From contig VXAI01000083.1 of NCBI GenBank assembly GCA_013399305.1, positions 2,316,237-2,380,236 on the forward strand: a stretch of DNA of 64,000 nt. Direction: 5' to 3'. The notes under the pieces are model-generated. The model made no database searches. It worked only from the letters and a program-made list of their open reading frames with translations, and was not told the DNA's origin. The position numbers were made by a program, and so were the translations under genes. Every line of letters starts with the position of its first letter. Position 1 is the stretch's first letter. The DNA comes from Rostratula benghalensis (Eukaryota; Chordata; Aves; Charadriiformes; Rostratulidae). Shown piece by piece: positions 50,111-63,100 of the stretch.

Positions 50111-51082
50111 ATATACCATCATAGCGTGCCTTTAACCAAAAAGCAGTTATAAGGGTTATAAATACCAAAGGCAATCTTAAAAAAGTGTATAATTTAATAA
50201 ATTTTAACATACTGACTTTTTGGCAAGGAGCAAATGAGTGAAAACAACACATAAAATGTGTTTTCCTTATCCTGCTGGGCAGATTCAGAACGCTTTTATC
50301 TCAACATCAAACCACAAAGCACTGGTTTTGGCACTTTCTTTACTTTTCAACCGTATCAATGTGTAACAGGTAACAGAAATGCTTCACAATTTTTGCTGAA
50401 TGCTGTACAAAATTATGTTTAAGTATCAAACCTATTTTAGGTTATTCTCTAACTGTAAGATGAATGTAAAATAATTATTTGAAAAGAAAAATAGGAACTG
50501 TGCCACTTGTAATGGTTAAGGGCTCCTTCACATGGGTTGACTTGCTTGCTGAGTATCATAGGAAGTTTGGGATGAAGATTTCTGCTGTCTGAAGAAAAAG
50601 GGCTGTTCTTTGGTTGCAAAAGTTGCAATAAACAAGATAGCCAAGAAGAAAGATTCTTCAGCTTTCCTCTGAATGGCAAAAGGTTGAGTAGATTACTCAA
50701 TATTTGTCAGACTTGAAGTGATTGCCTGTCACTACATAAGAAAGTGAACAGTATTGACAGCTTTATAAGATGAAAATTCAAAGCCTGCAAGGATATGTAC
50801 CTGCATCACACTGCAGGGACCTTCTTGTTTAGGAACCTGTTGGACTCAACTGTGAAGCGTAGAAAGACTGCAGACAACAGCACATGAGTACCAGAGGACA
50901 ATCCCTGCTGTGTAGTTATGTCTGTTCTCCAACACACTACCTAGCCCCACCAGAACACCTTAGTGATGCCCTCAACAGCTACTGGCAATATCCTAAGTAA
51001 TTCTCTGCTATACTCTGTTGATATATCAGCTCATTCTAAGAGTTTGGACATTTAACATGAAGCTGTAGACCTAAAAAGCTTC

Positions 51083-51110
51083 TTTTTGTTTTGTTTTGTT
51101 TTGTTTTATT
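51083..51110. repeat. (TTTTG)n microsatellite
   Basis: Four to five consecutive TTTTG units, followed by a TTTTA variant, about 70 bases upstream of a CR1 fragment. Confidence 0.85.
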
Positions 51111-51136
51111 TTCCCTGCATATCCTTAGGGGTTGTG

Positions 51137-51193
51137 TATCTCTAGAGATATTTGAGTATTGAGAGGGTTTGAGTATCTCAAGAGATACTCAAA
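51137..51193. repeat. Palindrome cluster at a CR1 5' junction
   Basis: A perfect 14-base palindrome TATCTCTAGAGATA (51137-51150) is followed by a perfect stem of 12-base arms, TTTGAGTATCTC (51168-51179) and GAGATACTCAAA (51182-51193), separated by AA. The second arm coincides with the start of CR1-homologous sequence, so the first arm may be a small inverted copy made during insertion. Confidence 0.75.
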
Positions 51194-51306
51194 ACCCACT
51201 TGGTGACCTGATGTGTGACCTGATCTAGGTGGTCCTGCTCCGGCAGGGGGATTGGACTGGATGATCTTTCAAGGTCCCTTCCAATCCCTGATAGTCTGTG
51301 ATTCTG
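51182..51306 (+). repeat. CR1 LINE 3'-end fragment, sense orientation
   Basis: The fragment reads GATACTCAAAACCC, then GTGTGACCTGATCTAGGTGG, GGCAGGGGGATTGGACTGG and CCCTGATAGTCTGTGATTCTG. It is nearly identical to the reverse complement of the 3' end of the CR1 at 39851-40325, so both belong to one subfamily, in opposite orientation. Only one complete terminal octamer is left before the flank. About 125 bases survive, covering the last codons and the 3' UTR of the element. Confidence 0.93.
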
Positions 51307-53325
51307 GGAAAATCTCTGAGAAGATGACATTTATGAATAATCCCTGGTGTAATACTGCTCTTTGCTTCTCTAGGCAACGGTAGAAGCAGCTATAGAAGAA
51401 AAGCACAGGGAGCACATACCTCCTTTGAAATCAGTGACCCTATTCTTAATAGTCATCTGATCTGCTGCAAACACAGAGGGGTAAAAAGCAGAACAGAAAG
51501 GGTTGGAAACCCCTTGACTAAGTAATCTGGTAAATCTGAAACTGAAGGGGTAAACTGGGCTTCAACTGGAGAAATAGTAGAGGGTGGAACTTTTTTGATC
51601 AAAGAAAAGAGGACTAGTGTCAGATGGAGTCTTGGAGCTACTCAGTTGAAAGTAAACCAGAACTGGCAAGTGGACTTGTTAGGGAGTATTTTATAGACTG
51701 ACACAAGAAGCAGCTCAGGAGACCTTTTAAATAAAGCTGGAATTGAAGTGTGCTATAGATGAGGTAAATCAGACACCATTGAAAGAAGTGGCAAAAAGAG
51801 ATGGAGGAGAGCAGGGAGGAAACCAGGACTCTCCCAAACCAGTGGAATAAGCAGTATCAACCAGGCGCAGTTGCTCTGATTGCAATGTTGGTTTCATTTC
51901 CCTCCAGAAAGGGAAAGCACACTTTTAGTGCTGGCTATTCTAATTCAGAAAAGGTTTCTAGTGGATTTAAACATCCAAGCATGTTGCAGAAGCAAGTCAT
52001 CATGATATAGAATATATTCTAGATTCGTATGGGGGAATATTGTGCATACACATGCATGTACATATATAGGTCTATAGAAGAGAAACAACAAATAGAAAAC
52101 ATTTCACAGGTAGTGAACTTGTTATTACCATCTTGCTTTTGGAACCTGAAGATGTCATTGTAGATTGTTTCTACACTAAAATAAATTGTGTTTAGACAAT
52201 TAGTATGCAGAAACCCTGCAGCAGGATGATTCACCAATATATTATTGTCTGAGTTACTTCACGGTGTGAGCCGTTCTATTTCCATTTAGATAAATACACA
52301 TCTGATAACTGTGACTTGCAGTTGTGTTTCTGACTACTCCAATAACTAGTCGTTTATAATATCTGCCTTGATATTTTCTTACAATAGCAATTATGAGGTT
52401 TACTGAGAACACTGAGAGGGGTGTTGCTTTTTTATGGTTTTCTCTGGTTTTTAAATCTATAGCTTTTCACATGCACAGGCTGGTAATACACTCATCTACA
52501 ACAAATGTGTACAGCACAGTCTATTATATCAACAGTACGATGAAAAATACTAGAGATTAAGAAATGGCCTGCCAAATCAACTATAAGCAAGAAACAGGTA
52601 ACTTAATCATTGACCTCTGTACTTCTCATTACTAAATGATACAAGTCCGGAGGGAAAAAAACCTGAAGCATATTTAAGTCTACTCAGCAGAAGAATACTA
52701 GTCTTCTTCCCCTCACTTTTACCTAGAAATTTTGAAGTTTCAAGAATGGATGTTTTTACTTCTCTTTTAGTATGGCTTTCAGCATGAACTTCTAAGCATG
52801 GAAGTCAATGGAAAAATTCAGATCTTTCTGCTAATGTCACGACCTTTGTTAGACTAATGTTTGTAAACATTGGTTGCAGCAATTTTGTTCTTCAGAATAA
52901 GACACTCAGAGTTGGATCATTTGCTAAAATCTTAGAAAATGGTGAAAAATAATTGCAAGCTCATAAACTGTCAAAATGCAAATACTAAGCCATAATATAT
53001 CTGCATACCTGCATTTTGTCAGCCTGCGAACAGGCAGTGTGTAGTATTATTCTGCTTGTTTTAGAAAGACAGACTATATATGTTACCTTATCACTATGGC
53101 AAGTCTCTTAATCTACTATATCTATGTTATCATCTAACTTTCATTCCAAGTCATTAGCAATACTAAAATGACACATAAGATTTTAAATACAGTATCACAA
53201 GCAATGATTTCAGGGACAAAATATTTATTACTTTAGAATTGTTAGCTTAATTAGAATTTGGCTTAAAAGCAAAAAAGTTAATTGTTTAGTTATGTCAAAA
53301 TAAACCTAAACCTGAAGGTTTCTTT

Positions 53326-53342
53326 AAAAAAAAAAAAAAAAA
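53326..53342. repeat. Homopolymer A run (17 bases)
   Basis: Uninterrupted A run without an attached retroposed sequence that I can recognise. Confidence 0.85.
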
Positions 53343-55909
53343 GCTGAATCCACCTACCTGCTTCTAACTGACAAGAGCTTTTGTTACAGAGACAAAGCAA
53401 AATATAAACTCAAACCAAAATACATCCCACAAATCCTGTTACTGAAAAAAATCATACCCTGAAAGGGGAATTAAAGATTTCCTGGGAATGGCAAGGACCT
53501 CAGTAAAGATATTATAATGTGGCATTTGATGTTCTAGAGGGATTTCAACAAGTTTTGCATGGTCAAATTCCATTAATAAGTTGGCTTTCTTCCAAGGCTG
53601 TATGTGTCCCTCTCATCTGCCATAGTGCCCTAACTGTAAGGCAACCTCACCTCACCTGCTCAGTCACATCTTAGCAATTTTAATTGCTTTTTCTTGCTTA
53701 TTACAGTACCAAACAGGCTCACAAAAATCCTAGTATCTTATAATGCAGATTATATAGGTTATGAGTAGAAGAGTAACTATTTTGGCAGAGTTGTAAGAGG
53801 ATTACAGAGAGTATTGGTGGAGAAATGCTGTGTGGATGGATATTAATGATGATGTGAGGGGAAATAAGAGAATCAATGGAACTGGGGTTTGCAAGTAACT
53901 ATTCAGGGAGAATGACTATTGCAAGCATTGTCACTACAACATTCTGTAATGGATGGGTTTTATTCTCAAGCTATGCTAACATTTGATTTATACATACATG
54001 TTTACTGTTCCTTTCATTTTGCAAAGCTTGAGTATGTGCAGACTTAGATTATAGCACATTCTGAGCAAGTCTGACTCACAGTTTTTAGCAGATGACCTTT
54101 AATTAGTGGGAAGATATTCTATCCATATCATATTCGTTCACTTGTCTTACTAGGCATTAGATGGCTGCTGTGAAGCATAAAGGATTTTTTTGTCCTAATC
54201 CCTGTGATGTGACATGATTAATGAGATGAAATTCCCATTTGGAGTTTCCTACCAATCAATAGGCAGATGGGCAGTAGTGGATGTCGAACAACAAGACAGC
54301 AGGAGTTGCTTAAGCTCTTGCTACCTTCATAGAGAAAAAATATTTAGAGATATAATTTAAAGGAAAAGATAATTTCCATTTTTCGTATTTCTTTTCTCCT
54401 TCAATATATTTTCTTTGTTGTTAATGTACATAGAAAGGTAAAAAATGCTATCTTACCTATACATACCGTATTAAGTTAGTATATTTGAAAAACTTACGGA
54501 TGTCACTTATGCCAAATGAATATACAGCACTGGTATTGAAAAACCATTTGCAAAACAGTGAGTCTGTTTTTTCTCCACATTCCATATGATATGAATAAAC
54601 AGATATATCAGAGAAGCCAAGAAAAACCACTAGAATAAAGGCAATGTAAATATAAAATTAAGCCAGTGATTCAAACCCTTTTTTAGAAACTTCAATATCC
54701 CACCTACTGACCCTACAGACTTTGATACCTAATAATTGACATATAAAATGAAGTAAAGGAATGATTTTCTATAGGTTATTCTCAGCTGTAAAAAATTTTG
54801 ATTTAAGATTATAAAATCTGAGTAATACAGTGATTTTTAAGATTTTAAGTCTTCTCTTTCTTGCTAGTAGAATTTGTTTATGAATATGGGTAACTTATTA
54901 AAATAAATTCTGTTACACAATTTTACCTTTACATATCTTAAGATTTAAAAAAATTAGCCAAGTAGCTGAAATGAAATGACAACCAAAGGCAAAATATGGT
55001 AGAATAGTGGATCTTTGTCAACCAGATTAAATCTGAAGAAATAATGTAAGTTTGTTAAGGCTAGTAGCAACAGGTTTCAGGAGATTTCTTTCATAGCCCT
55101 TATGTTGATGCTTATTTTCTTCTGGGCAATACTTTTCTGCTTTTTTTTTTTTTTTCAAATGGGAGTATTGATATTTAGCTACTTTGTATGTGTAAATGTT
55201 TTATCTTACATTTCCTTCTCATTGCCTTATTCTCCCTCCCTCTCTCTCACAGACAAAGATGCACACAGAGTAAAATTCATAACACACGCCTCCTAATGAA
55301 CAAACTCCCACTGAGCACCAAAGTGCTTAATGATGCTCAGCAGGCAGAGACCTGCAGTTCCCCTATGCAAGCCAATATATAATCACACCACAAGTTAAAA
55401 TAATATTTAGGTTGCCAAAAGAAACACTGGAAATATAAGACATGCTAGATTTGAATTTTTCCAAACTTTAATTGTGTTCCTTTTTGTGTTCATGCATTGT
55501 CATTAACCNCCCCCTCCCCGATAAGTACACTGGATAAAGTATACAAAGTATATATGATTAAATAATTAAAATCTATTTGCAATAGAGCCAGAGTAAATTT
55601 AGGCAAACTGCTTTAAATCAGTGTTCAGTAGTTTGCAACCTACTCTGTTTCAGTTTTATATATGCAGTACACACTACATATATTTATCTCATCCTCTTTT
55701 ACTTAGCAATGTCTACACAGCAGATCCTGCAATTAATCAGCTCATTAAGTATAATCCCACCTGCAATGAAGTTTACAATTACTAAATAAGCTTTTTGAAG
55801 TTGTCTTTTATTTAGGGGTTTCTTAAATTAGAACTGGCAGAAAAAAACCTAGCTATCACGATCCATTTACAAGTACTTTCTAGGACTACTATTAAAACAT
55901 ATATTGCCC

Positions 55910-56446
55910 TTAGACAAGCCACAGCTTGTTCCCATCTGCTGGAGAGTTATGAAGATTTAGTTGCCACAGGTGAGACACTGCAGGTCTCCCACTGAAGGTC
56001 TCCCTTATGTCCTCAAGTAACTGGGGTTCTCTCCATTCTTCCCTGCGTGGGAGTAGTTGCTCAACACAAATGTGCACACTGTCCTGTTTTATTCTCAAAT
56101 ACATATCCCTGCATTCCCCCAGTGTGAGGGGTCCTGGAACAATTTGGTTTTGTTTTGTTTTGGTTTTTTTTTCAGGAGAAATTGATGTATATAGTTGCTG
56201 TCTAAAGTAACCTAGAGATTTAGAATACAATAGGGATTTACAACCTGGTCTCCACCAGCAGACAGTGGGATGCTGCATTGCTGGGGTACCCAAAGTCTCA
56301 CAGGAATCATGTCTGGCAATCAGAAGTAGTTTAGAGATGGGAATGTTCAATACCTTGTTGAATCTACAAGAAAATGGCAAAGGCCAGGAGAAGACGACTG
56401 AAGAGTCCTGTAATAATGTGGCAAAAATCCCATCAGTTAAGACCAA
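55910..56446 (-). other. Longest open frame of the window, unassigned
   Basis: A 178-codon frame on the minus strand starting at 56446. The translation is low in recognisable order: a mixed N-terminal part, a lysine-rich KKTKTKQNQ stretch that is just translated AC-rich simple sequence, and an acidic/basic C-terminal part (EEWREPQLLEDIRETFSGRP). No signal peptide, repeat or domain is seen, and the + strand has overlapping open frames of 67 and 88 codons. It is probably chance in a stop-poor stretch; a lineage-specific gene or decayed element cannot be excluded. Confidence 0.15.
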
Positions 56447-59400
56447 TCTCCGTCACTGCTATGGTCGCTTGTCAGTGATTTTTGCCCTTATGTGGAAAGG
56501 CAAAGACACATCTGTAGCTACATTTATTTAAAGGAAAAATATGTAGGACTATTATGTGGATCCTTTGCTCATAGCATAGCATTTTTTCCTCATCTGCTCA
56601 ATGATGCTCCTAAAAGGCAGGCATGAAACAATATTGTTCCATTTGGTCAGACTGTATCATTAAAGCAGAGACGAGTATGATGTATAAACCCAGCAATGGA
56701 CAGAGGTAGATTATGAATGGGACAGAAGAATGTGCATGCTTACAGCTAAATACGTGTACATATAGCAAAGGAACTGGTACCTTGTTAGGCGATTTAAGAG
56801 ATTATTGGAATAGAAGGCAGACAAGCAATGAACAAGACTTATTAATAGGTTTAGTTATATAGTACATCACACTCAGCTGTGAGGTCCCTTGAAACCAGAC
56901 AACCAGGAGTAGTATTTTCAATTTTTTCTTTGAACTCTTACTTCATGCTCAGGGTTTTCTTCATGAAAAGGCAATAGTCACTAGTGTGTCACTTTAGCAA
57001 AATAATTAAGTATACTAAAAGAACATACTTACATGTCTTATTTATTTATGGTAAGGCTGAGTAATATACATGACCAATTACTCTGATTTTTTTTTTCCCT
57101 GCACTCTGGTGCAATGCATATTTGCAAATTGGTTTACCCATTTCTATTCTCTAGATTTTTGACCATGTGTGAGTATGCAGCAAGTTCTGAGAAAGTTCAC
57201 ACTATGAACGTCTTATCACTTTCTAAGCATTAGTTATTTTCTTCTTCTCTAAAAATTAAATCATTCAACTGCATGCTGCAAATTTTCTCCATTTCACATT
57301 GATTTAGTTAAAACATTGCAAGAAACACAAAGCTGAATAGCTGGATATACTTAACTGTAAGCAAGGATGTTTTTTTGTTTCCCCAAGGAATGACATATTA
57401 AATTATACATTGAGGGTCTGATTTCCTAAAAAGCTAAATTCAGGAAATACTGGGATTTAATTTGTCTTTGTATTTGACCACAGTCTGAAGTTGGATGTGT
57501 TCCCACAGCCAAAAAATGCTACTACTTCATTTATCACCCAACCTCTTAAAATGTTCCATTTAATGTCAATGTTTATTATTTATCCAATGCTCATTCTTTG
57601 TGTAGCATACAGTTTTCACTGTGGTGAAGTATGCGAGCTTTACCACAGATAAACTGATTTTTGCATACCATTTTGATTATTTGTTTATGGATTTTTATTT
57701 TTTTTTTCAATTAGGGGAACTTGGACTCAGTCATCTTTCTCCTGTTTCATGACTATTGCAACACTTAGCAGAATAGAAGGCATAGTTTTCCCACTACTGA
57801 CTATGTAACAGGCAATGCTAATATTCTCATAATAATGTAATTGTTCAGTACTCACATGTGACAACATCTTGCAAAATTCTTTGAGATATCTATAAGCCTA
57901 TCTACTCTATACAGAGTATTTCACTTAAGTGAGGAAGAATGGTGTTAGGCATGTCCCAATGTAGCGGATTTTGATTGCAATGTAAACAAAAGGTTTGGAA
58001 AGTGATGTTTATAATTATCTTACTGATAATTATACACATAAAAATGTATTTCCATGCGGTACATGGATTTGTTGATAATAAGAGTCCACTCTTATTTAAG
58101 GAAGTGCTATGGAAGTGTGCAAAGCTGAAAAGCCCAAGTTTGAATATTAACAACAATGCCTCAGGTTAAGATGAATATTTATTGCAAACAACTTCTGAGA
58201 AATGGGAACAGTCTAAGTCCTAACTCCTACATTTATTTATCTGTTTTCACCACAACATAGCAGAAAAATGTTAAATATTTTAAGGTATTTCAGTAGGTAA
58301 TATGAGTATTTTTGCTGTGCAAAAATATTTAGTGATATAAAGATTCTGGTTTTCAAATGGTAATGCCAGAAAATTCCTTGAAAGAAACTTGCATTTATGA
58401 ACATAAGCTTCTACTATTATAAGGGAAAATGAAGGTAGTTGTAAGGGGAAATATGGGCAATTGCTCTTTACTCCTGCACCATTAACACTTGTGCTGTGTG
58501 GAAGAAAAAATAAATAAGGTTTCATTTTGAAGAAGCTACTTATGAGCTGGCAATTACTGCTACTGCCTCAGGCTCCTGAAATAAATAAAAAAAAGTTCAA
58601 GTGCCAGAGTCAGCTGAGGTTGTTGTATTAAATAGACAGTACGGAGAAGGTATTTCACAGGCAGAAACAGGCTTGCTCTGCCTCTGCTTAGCTAGATGAT
58701 TAAAAACCATCAGAACATTTTTAATACAATGCTGAACTGACTTAATACAGTTTTTTAAAAGCCAGGGTATGTTAGCTTAGGCCCAGTGTTACCACTGAGG
58801 TGCAGCATGTACTGACTGTGCTCATGTTGCTCTGCTTAACTTGGAGCAGGAGCAGAGTGAGATTCCTTCTGCCAACAAAATCATATGCAGACACACCGAT
58901 AGCCTGAGTGTGGTCCAAACTGCTACTGTGGTTCTGCTTGCAGAGACATGCAGGAAACCCATCTGGTCCACAAAGGTCCTGCTTATTGGCGCTTACAATA
59001 GGAAGAGTTTAAAATATACATAACTTTTTCAGCTTTTTGCATTGAGCCTATCTTTATACCTCAGGAGTGTTAAATAACTTGTGGCATTTGCAAAACTGGT
59101 GAAAAAGAGCTTAGTCATAATTTCACTTTGTTATGAAGAAGCTACTGCTTCTCTGTTCTCATTGACTAGCCATGACCACTTGGTGATGGGAAAGATGAAG
59201 AGGAGTTCTCTATATTTCTCTACAGTGTCTTTTTAGGAGGAATTAGCATTAGCTGCCTTAGAATTCACAGGAATCCACCTCTGTTCTCTTATACATTTAT
59301 ATAAAGCTACAGACACTCTTCAACTGTGGTTTATTTTCCAATAATCCTTCTGTCAGATGGCTCTGTCCCAAAGATCACTGAACACTGCTTTTACTAGGTT

Positions 59401-60054
59401 TAAGTCATACAACCTGAATTATCAGGAAAATGGCTCACCCTCAGCAACTCATCAGTGAGCAATAAAGAAAAAAGTAGAAAGCTCCCTATGCATTCTGAAA
59501 AAAGTTATATGATGTGTATTTTAAATATATGTTACATTTGAGTAAAATTGGATTTTCTTTTTATTTTATAATCCTTTCTGTTTATCATACCTGTGAGTGT
59601 ATCAGTCTATGCATATCATGCTTCCACAGGGGCACTGAAATAGAATTTTTTTAAAAATAACCACCTGAAGAGAGTCCTACTATATGTTAAGACATACAAA
59701 CATGTGTCTTAATTTTCAAGTGTATGAACTATTCTTTGTCTCCCAATATAAAAACCACAAGCCGTCAGTGATTAGTGCTTTTAGAACTCAGACAATCTTC
59801 AGTTATTGAAGAGACCGGTAAAGCAGCTGATGTGGAAATTCCTCCAAATTAAAAAGAACCAAACCCCTCATGTCTATGTTCTGCTAAAAAAGACAGGTAT
59901 CTAAGTTTGCTTGCATTACTGTCTTCTTACTCAAATATAGAAACACTCTGGTTTAGATATCTAATACTTCCCCCTTCAAGCAGAGGCTTGGCTGAGAGCC
60001 ATAAACTCTTTTTAACTTAGCCACTGAAGATCTGAAGAACCAGAAGTCTCCCAT

Positions 60055-60140
60055 TAAAAAAAAAACCACAAAAAACCCCCCAAAAACCAAACAAGTTAAT
60101 ACATTGGGCTTTATATTCCTCAACAACAAAAAAACCCCAC
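60055..60140. repeat. A/C-rich low-complexity tract
   Basis: Alternating A runs and C runs (AAAAACCACAAAAAACCCCCC and similar), then CAACAACAAAAAAACCCCACCC. A simple low-complexity region with no recognisable unit. Confidence 0.75.
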
Positions 60141-63100
60141 CCTCGTTTGAAAAATTAGAATACCTGTCAATGACCTGTAAAACAGGAAAATCTATGGTCT
60201 ATCAAAATTAGGCAACAGTAAAAGTTGAAATTGTGCACATCCAGCCAATTTCCCACCAGGCTTGCACACACAGAGTTGCTAAAGCTCATTACAATGTAGC
60301 ATAAATGGAGGTCTAATTAACATAAGAAACTGATCCAAAAGAAATCTCATCAACATACGTGAAAACGAACCTGATGTGTTTGAAATTCAGCCAACTAGAA
60401 ATTAATTCAACATAGATTACATATACAGGGAGAAAGAGACTCCAGCAGAGTAACTGGCATTGTTTTGGTATATATATATGCCAGAAAGATTCCCTATTGC
60501 CCTGTACTCCCTCCCACTCATGAAGATGAATTATGTTTGTGCAGCACATGTTACAGCAAGAAACGAAGCAGTGGTCAAACTCTTATTCTTGATCACTGTA
60601 ATTTCCTTATAAATTTATTTTTTTTTACGCCTCTTTCCCCTTGCTGCTACAAACTCACAAGACTATGTTAACTCTTAGAGTTTATTTCCATGAAGTTTAT
60701 GTGAAATAAATAAAGGTGTGAATTCACAGAGCTCCATTTATGCTGCAGACTCGCTGCCGAGGACTACCATGACAGAAACACTCCTACTGCATCATAACTG
60801 TGATATAACGAGTGATTATTGTAGAAAATTCACACTGTAGCCACTGACAGAACTGTTACGCCAAAGGCTTTCAGAATCATCCTTTCATCTGCCAAGTAAA
60901 GCCAGGTGCAGAGTACTCAATCACACTGGTTTGAGTATAGTGCAAGTACCTGAGCCATATCATTTAAACGAGATAACTTTGAAAGCCTGCCCCTAACTCA
61001 GCCTGCTGCTATGGGACTGAGCAGCAGATATTTGTGCCTTCATGCTGGAGGAAGAACCATTTTTCTTCTCTTTATTGCTATAGTCTCCAGATCGCAAATT
61101 ATCTGAAATACTGTCTTAGTTAACTTCATATGACTCTGCCCTTTAGGTCATAGCTGATGCCAGGGCCAGTATATCCTCTAAAACACTGGCAGATGTGTGT
61201 TTGAGGGACTTTTATAGGTCTGAAGCCTCATTAGTTGTTTTCATGTTCTGAATACTAATTTAGCAGGATGATTCTTTGGCTCTGGATCTGAATACTCAGG
61301 AAATTCCGATGAATTGCACTGTATGGGTACTAGTTATCATTATTTAGAATAATAGGTAATAATTTAATAAATACCTTCTATGCCAATAAATACTGTGAGT
61401 ACAGCATATGATTAATGAAACCCCTACAGTAAGGCTAAGTATTTTAAGTCAAGATGTCCCAGTAAAAAATAAATTGTTGGGTCAAGTGGCAAATTAAAGA
61501 TATTCAGGATTGGTAACACCTCATTAAAAACCATTTCAACTGCCCTAAGGCAAGATGTTAATACACAGTAATTGTCTACCCAGAGTGAATCTTTTTCAAG
61601 TTATATGAATAATGCAAAGTAACTATTTAAATATGCTTGTTTATATCTTTAGCAGATTCACTATAGCTTCAAAATTAAAGACTAATCTTTCGATGTTTTA
61701 TGCTATCAGAAGTTCACAAAAAGGAGAAAGAATAAAACAACTCTCCTCTTCAAGTACAAAATTCCCTTGCAGAAAACAAAGAAAGAAATTAATTTAATTA
61801 GGGTATCTGTGAATCCCAAGGAAGTAGTAGTGTTGCTACATCTGCGTTCATCTTGTTGCTCCAGTAAAACTGTAAACAAATAATGGGACACTCGTAATAG
61901 TAATTTAAACAGCGTGAGTGATGTCTATCGCATTACCACAGAAAATTACAAAATGTTTTTCCAATTGCCTGTCTAAAGTTTTGTGTGTGTTCAGCATTTT
62001 AACAAAGGATATCAGTAAGCACTGGAACAAAAGTGGCTTTTAATGTAGGTTAGCTCAAATTCTGAATAAATCTGAAGTACCTTTACAATCAGAAGGTTAT
62101 CTCTTTCTTCAATCTGCCTGTAGGAAAGAGAATTCATGCAGCACTATCCTTAAGAATAAATAAATGATTTCATTATGTTTTCATTATTCTGCTACATAAC
62201 GTATTCAATCTTCTATTAAGTGTTGATTGGCTCAATCCTGCCAGCATTCTGTACTCTAGTGTGCCAATTCCAATCCCAGGATGCATAAAAACTCCAGAGG
62301 CTGAACCTGAAGTTTCCTGAAAGCACTAATATGAGTATAAAAAGATGCTGGATTCCTTTGAAAAAAAGCCACTTCCCTGAGCTGGGCTTGACTTGATTGC
62401 ATCAGGATTCCAGAATGCTGAGTGAACGAGTAGGAAAATTGCTGTATCAGACTGAGAAACTTCAGTGAGAATCCTACTGAATAGTAAGTGATGTTCCAAA
62501 CACTGAAAAACTACGTATGCTCAAAAAACTTGTAGGATTTTCCAAGTTAGAGATAATGCGCAGAACTTGGGATATCTGCAACACATTGCAATATGTGATA
62601 ATGCTTTTAATAGCACGCTGAGCATGCTTGTAATATCAAAGAAAACAGTATCATTTTTGTAATAAAAGGAGATTTTGGTTAGATTTAAGTAAGTATTGAT
62701 TATGATTCATGGTGTTTATTTTATTGTGATTCTCAGACTTTCATGTTTTAAAAATTAGTAATGGAGGTATGCTGATACCTGCAAAAAATGTAGCAACTAT
62801 GCAGACAAAAGACATGGAAGACACAGCACCAAAATATAGTCTCAGACATGCAACGGTATTTAAAATTGCAAATAGAGAAGAACAGTTAAAATAAAATTAA
62901 ACTCAGCCAGACAAGACTTAAGAGTTTCATCATAATGAGATACTTTGTAGGAGCAAATCTTGTGGCAGATTTATCCATTACAAAATAATATTTTGATCAT
63001 GTGTTTCAGACTGTGAATGGCTGGAAAAAGGAAGTTTACTTTTCTACTTAGATGACTATTTTATAGCAGATTACCCAAATTTTTTGAAAAGCTAGAGTTC

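Larger units (their letters stand above)
40326..51181. other. Intergenic DNA between two CR1 insertions
   Basis: No gene recognised. The first 260 bases are GC-richer and open in three forward frames, without recognisable content. Other contents are an AT/GC-mixed palindrome at 42575-42598, a GC-richer block at about 45420-45690 open on both strands, a C-tract pair at 46471-46485, a degenerate tandem repeat at 46712-46785, a GC-richer island at about 49730-50110, and a (TTTTG)n microsatellite at 51083-51110. Confidence 0.7.
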
